DNA from: Chitinophaga sp. YR573
Lineage (GTDB): Bacteria; Bacteroidota; Bacteroidia; Chitinophagales; Chitinophagaceae
DNA length: 64,000 nucleotides
Direction: 5' to 3'
Assembly: GCF_900110995.1 (NCBI RefSeq)
Contig: NZ_FOJF01000002.1
Coordinates: forward strand, 248,001-312,000
The translations under genes and the position numbers were made by a program. Shown here in pieces: positions 63,640-64,000 of this stretch. The first letter of the stretch is position 1. Each line of letters begins with the position of its first letter. The notes below the pieces were generated by a model, which worked only from the letters and a program-made list of their open reading frames with translations, ran no database searches and had not been told where the DNA came from.

Positions 63640-63830
63640 AGCGTAGATTGCCAGATGGTATTGATCATAAATACACTGGATCTGACTGTTTAGTTCTCTG
63701 ATTTAGCTTTGGAATATGGGTTCAGGATTTGTTTTTCAATTTAACTTCACCTAATATTCACGTCAGATAAGGTGTATTTATGATCAATACCATCTGGCAC
63801 GAAGATTATGTAATCAAACTGAGGCACTAC
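63640..63830. mobile_element. MITE-like element, copy B (inverted relative to copy A)
   Basis: The sequence matches the reverse complement of 41079-41296 over about 190 bases. It carries perfect 27-bp inverted arms at 63650-63676 and 63772-63798. The right end has the outer CTGAGGCACTAC; the left outer end present in copy A is missing or replaced from 63639 leftwards, so no target duplication can be read. It is non-coding and lies just after the ferredoxin terminator. Confidence 0.85.
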
Positions 63831-63898
63831 CAGAAAGCAAAAAAAGTGGACATCCCCCATTTTTCTATTAACTTTAGCCGCTTATTATTAAATAATAT

Positions 63899-64000
63899 AT
63901 GAAAAAGAATATCGCCCTTGTCGCTGGCGGGTACTCCGGAGAATATGTAATATCCGTGAAGAGTGCGGCCGTAATTGAAAATCACATTGACAGTAATCTC
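63899..64000 (+). CDS. ddl: D-alanine--D-alanine ligase, N-terminal fragment
   Basis: The gene runs off the right edge; 34 codons are visible. The start ATG 63899 gives MKKNIALVAGGYSGEYVIS, followed by KSAAVIENHI. The AGG-S-E-ISV-SA arrangement is the N-terminus of Bacteroidota Ddl enzymes, which join two D-alanines for peptidoglycan. A promoter-like TAACTTTA lies about 25 bases upstream. Confidence 0.8.
   Translation, partial: MKKNIALVAGGYSGEYVISVKSAAVIENHIDSNL

Overview
The window is a chromosomal segment of a Bacteroidota bacterium, most likely a Chitinophagaceae member close to Chitinophaga. The support is indirect but consistent: C-terminal type IX secretion signals (a type A tail on a glycoside hydrolase and a gliding-motility CHU_C-like tail on a beta-helix protein), Bacteroidota-style MacB/FtsX permeases, DUF6443-type RHS proteins, a periplasmic propeller histidine kinase with a LytTR regulator, DUF3857/transglutaminase proteins, and few Shine-Dalgarno sequences. 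There is no rRNA, intact tRNA, CRISPR array or complete insertion sequence that I can see.

Positions 1-10.2 kb are visibly more AT-rich than the rest and look like an accessory region. They hold the 3' end of an unknown gene, an Ig-like lipoprotein, a two-gene Gabija-type anti-phage locus (OLD-family ATPase/TOPRIM nuclease plus UvrD-like helicase), an unknown gene and a membrane-anchored coiled-coil/TPR protein. Two imperfect copies of a hairpin unit (854-902 and 7340-7387), which resemble the sequence trailing a tRNA 3' end, bracket the Ig-like gene and the Gabija locus and may be attachment-site scars.

Positions 10.2-15.4 kb carry two compact minus-strand operons of likely conflict or quality-control genes. 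The first is a beta-grasp (ubiquitin/MoaD-like) protein ending in Gly-Gly, a DUF4132-type protein and a MNT-fold nucleotidyltransferase. The second is an SRA-HNH modification-dependent endonuclease overlapping a Nudix hydrolase. I consider the Gly-Gly/DUF4132/nucleotidyltransferase operon the best candidate for an undescribed system.

Positions 15.4-27.7 kb contain an ABC-type permease, a divergent HxlR regulator/NIPSNAP pair, a three-gene operon encoding an outer-membrane coiled-coil/beta-barrel protein and two large RHS/YD-repeat proteins (the second lacks any toxin tip), and an SMR efflux pump. Positions 28-39.3 kb are a secreted carbohydrate-degradation group (GH8, GH29, GH92) and a large beta-helix/Ig-array surface protein. 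Positions 39.4-42.1 kb hold a SUKH-like orphan, a serpin-like secreted protein and a YD-like lipoprotein.

Positions 42.2-64 kb are mostly core genome: dapD, a GT4 glycosyltransferase, threonylcarbamoyl-AMP synthase, CCA-adding enzyme, miaA, two DUF3857 proteins, a FadL-like porin, a Gly/Tyr-rich lipoprotein, proS, a two-component system, a DegP/HtrA protease, a LuxC-like reductase divergent from a 2[4Fe-4S] ferredoxin, and the start of ddl at the right edge. Two small repeat families cut across the window: a roughly 200 bp MITE-like element (41.1 and 63.6 kb, opposite orientation, both beside transcription terminators) and a GGCTCC/GGAGCC palindrome family (33.0 and 47.9 kb).
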